Shown: positions 15,571-16,193 of the stretch, piece by piece | How the letters are laid out: each line of letters opens with the position of its first letter | Position numbering within the stretch: the first letter of the stretch is position 1 | Assembly (NCBI GenBank): GCA_900548135.1 | Contig: URJC01000021.1 | Span: forward strand, 1 to 16,193 | From: an uncultured Odoribacter sp. | Lineage (GTDB): Bacteria; Bacteroidota; Bacteroidia; Bacteroidales; Marinifilaceae | DNA length: 16,193 nucleotides | Reading direction: 5' to 3' | Made by a program: the position numbers and the translations under genes | The notes under the pieces: model-generated | Told to the model about the DNA's origin: nothing | Databases searched by the model: none | Seen by the model: only the letters and a program-made list of their open reading frames with translations

Positions 15571-16193
15571 ATGAAGGTTGTTATTTTATTGTTATTGATA
15601 GCAGGTTTCTCTGGTTGTATTTCTAATGACGTTCCTTTTCCGGTAGTGTATGGGAATGTTCAGAAGATCGAATGTAATGGTCAGCAGAAATGTGTGATTA
15701 ATACGAAAGACCGCACAATCACTTTAACGTTGAGTGATACTGTCAATATTAAACGTGTTCGTTTAAATACATTGGAGGTATCTGCTGATCCGGCTCGGGA
15801 ACAGAAGCTTGATCTGGTCCCTGAAGTTTCTGTGGGGGTGGATACATTTCTGGATTTGTCACAACCTTATCGTTTTGTGATCCATACTTATCAGGATTAT
15901 GTATGGACCATTATTGCCGACCAACCTATTGAAAGGTATTTCAGGGTGGAAAATCAGGTTGGGGAAGCAGTGATCAATGTCGTGGAGAAAATGGTACTTG
16001 TATATGTTTCTAAAGATCAGAACCTTTCAGATATACAAGTAACGGAAGTCCAGTTGGGACCCTCTATAGCCACTTACGATCCCAATCCGTTGACATTGAA
16101 AAATTTTATCCGGAAACAGAGTATTCTTGTCAATTGTTTTGGCCAGACAGAGAAATGGGAGGTTGGAGTTTTTTATAAGGAAACAGATGGATC
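15571..16193 (+). CDS. PCMD-type lipoprotein of a second architecture, N-terminal part (3' end outside window)
   Basis: The frame opens at ATG 15571 and stays open to the window end (207 complete codons). The signal peptide MKVVILLLLIAGFSGC has a lipobox FSGC (lipidated C16). The next residues ('ISNDVPFPVVYG') and the blocks 'RTITLTLSDTVNIKRVRL', 'LDLSQPYRFVIHTYQDYVW' and 'IERYFRVENQVGEAVINV' are typical of the N-terminal Ig-like region of a common Bacteroidetes family that ends in a PCMD domain. This is recognised from family memory; the PCMD part itself is beyond the window. Unlike the three upstream lipoproteins it has no DUF4493 domain and no T-[RK]-[AS] site near the start. It follows the beta-barrel gene after 3 bases. 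Confidence 0.78.
   Translation, partial: MKVVILLLLIAGFSGCISNDVPFPVVYGNVQKIECNGQQKCVINTKDRTITLTLSDTVNIKRVRLNTLEVSADPAREQKLDLVPEVSVGVDTFLDLSQPYRFVIHTYQDYVWTIIADQPIERYFRVENQVGEAVINVVEKMVLVYVSKDQNLSDIQVTEVQLGPSIATYDPNPLTLKNFIRKQSILVNCFGQTEKWEVGVFYKETDG

Noticed and set aside
1..16193. CRISPR arrays, tRNA or rRNA genes, insertion sequences and attachment sites.
   Set aside because: No regularly spaced repeats, no tRNA-like cloverleaf with TTCRANY, no transposase or integrase frame, and no flanking direct or inverted repeats of an element were found on reading.

Overview
The window looks like chromosomal DNA of a Bacteroidales bacterium. AT-rich genes encode families typical of that order (DUF4493 and PCMD lipoproteins, AsmA-like protein), start codons mostly lack good Shine-Dalgarno sequences, and several intergenic gaps carry the Bacteroidetes -7 promoter motif TAnnTTTG. 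A placement near Odoribacter/Butyricimonas is only a guess from protein flavour and base composition.

Left part (1-5068): the 3' end of an AsmA-family envelope gene meets a minus-strand pair, a small acidic unknown protein and a CopA-type Cu(I) P-type ATPase, at a long perfect hairpin that contains both stop codons. An MFS transporter is divergent from the copper ATPase.

Middle part (5126-8669): a tightly spaced trio (small DUF6582-like protein, AI-2E/PerM family membrane protein, DUF421 membrane protein) is followed by the SRP receptor gene ftsY and a low-molecular-weight protein tyrosine phosphatase, closed by an intrinsic terminator. These are ordinary housekeeping and membrane genes.

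Right part (8670-16193): after a roughly 420-base regulatory gap comes an accessory cluster of secreted surface proteins. It holds a DUF4493-Ig-FnIII-PCMD lipoprotein, a DUF4493-Ig lipoprotein broken by a frameshift, a second DUF4493-Ig-FnIII-PCMD lipoprotein, then (after a hairpin that also contains a perfect -7 motif) an outer-membrane beta-barrel-like protein and the start of a PCMD lipoprotein of a different architecture, cut by the window end. The DUF4493 proteins share a T-[RK]-[AS] motif at about residue 50 and a conserved G-x-Y ... P-Y-Y block. The cluster is the best candidate for an undescribed system: a cell-surface lipoprotein assembly, possibly adhesive or glycan-binding, whose middle member seems to have been switched off by loss of a 4-base tandem repeat unit.
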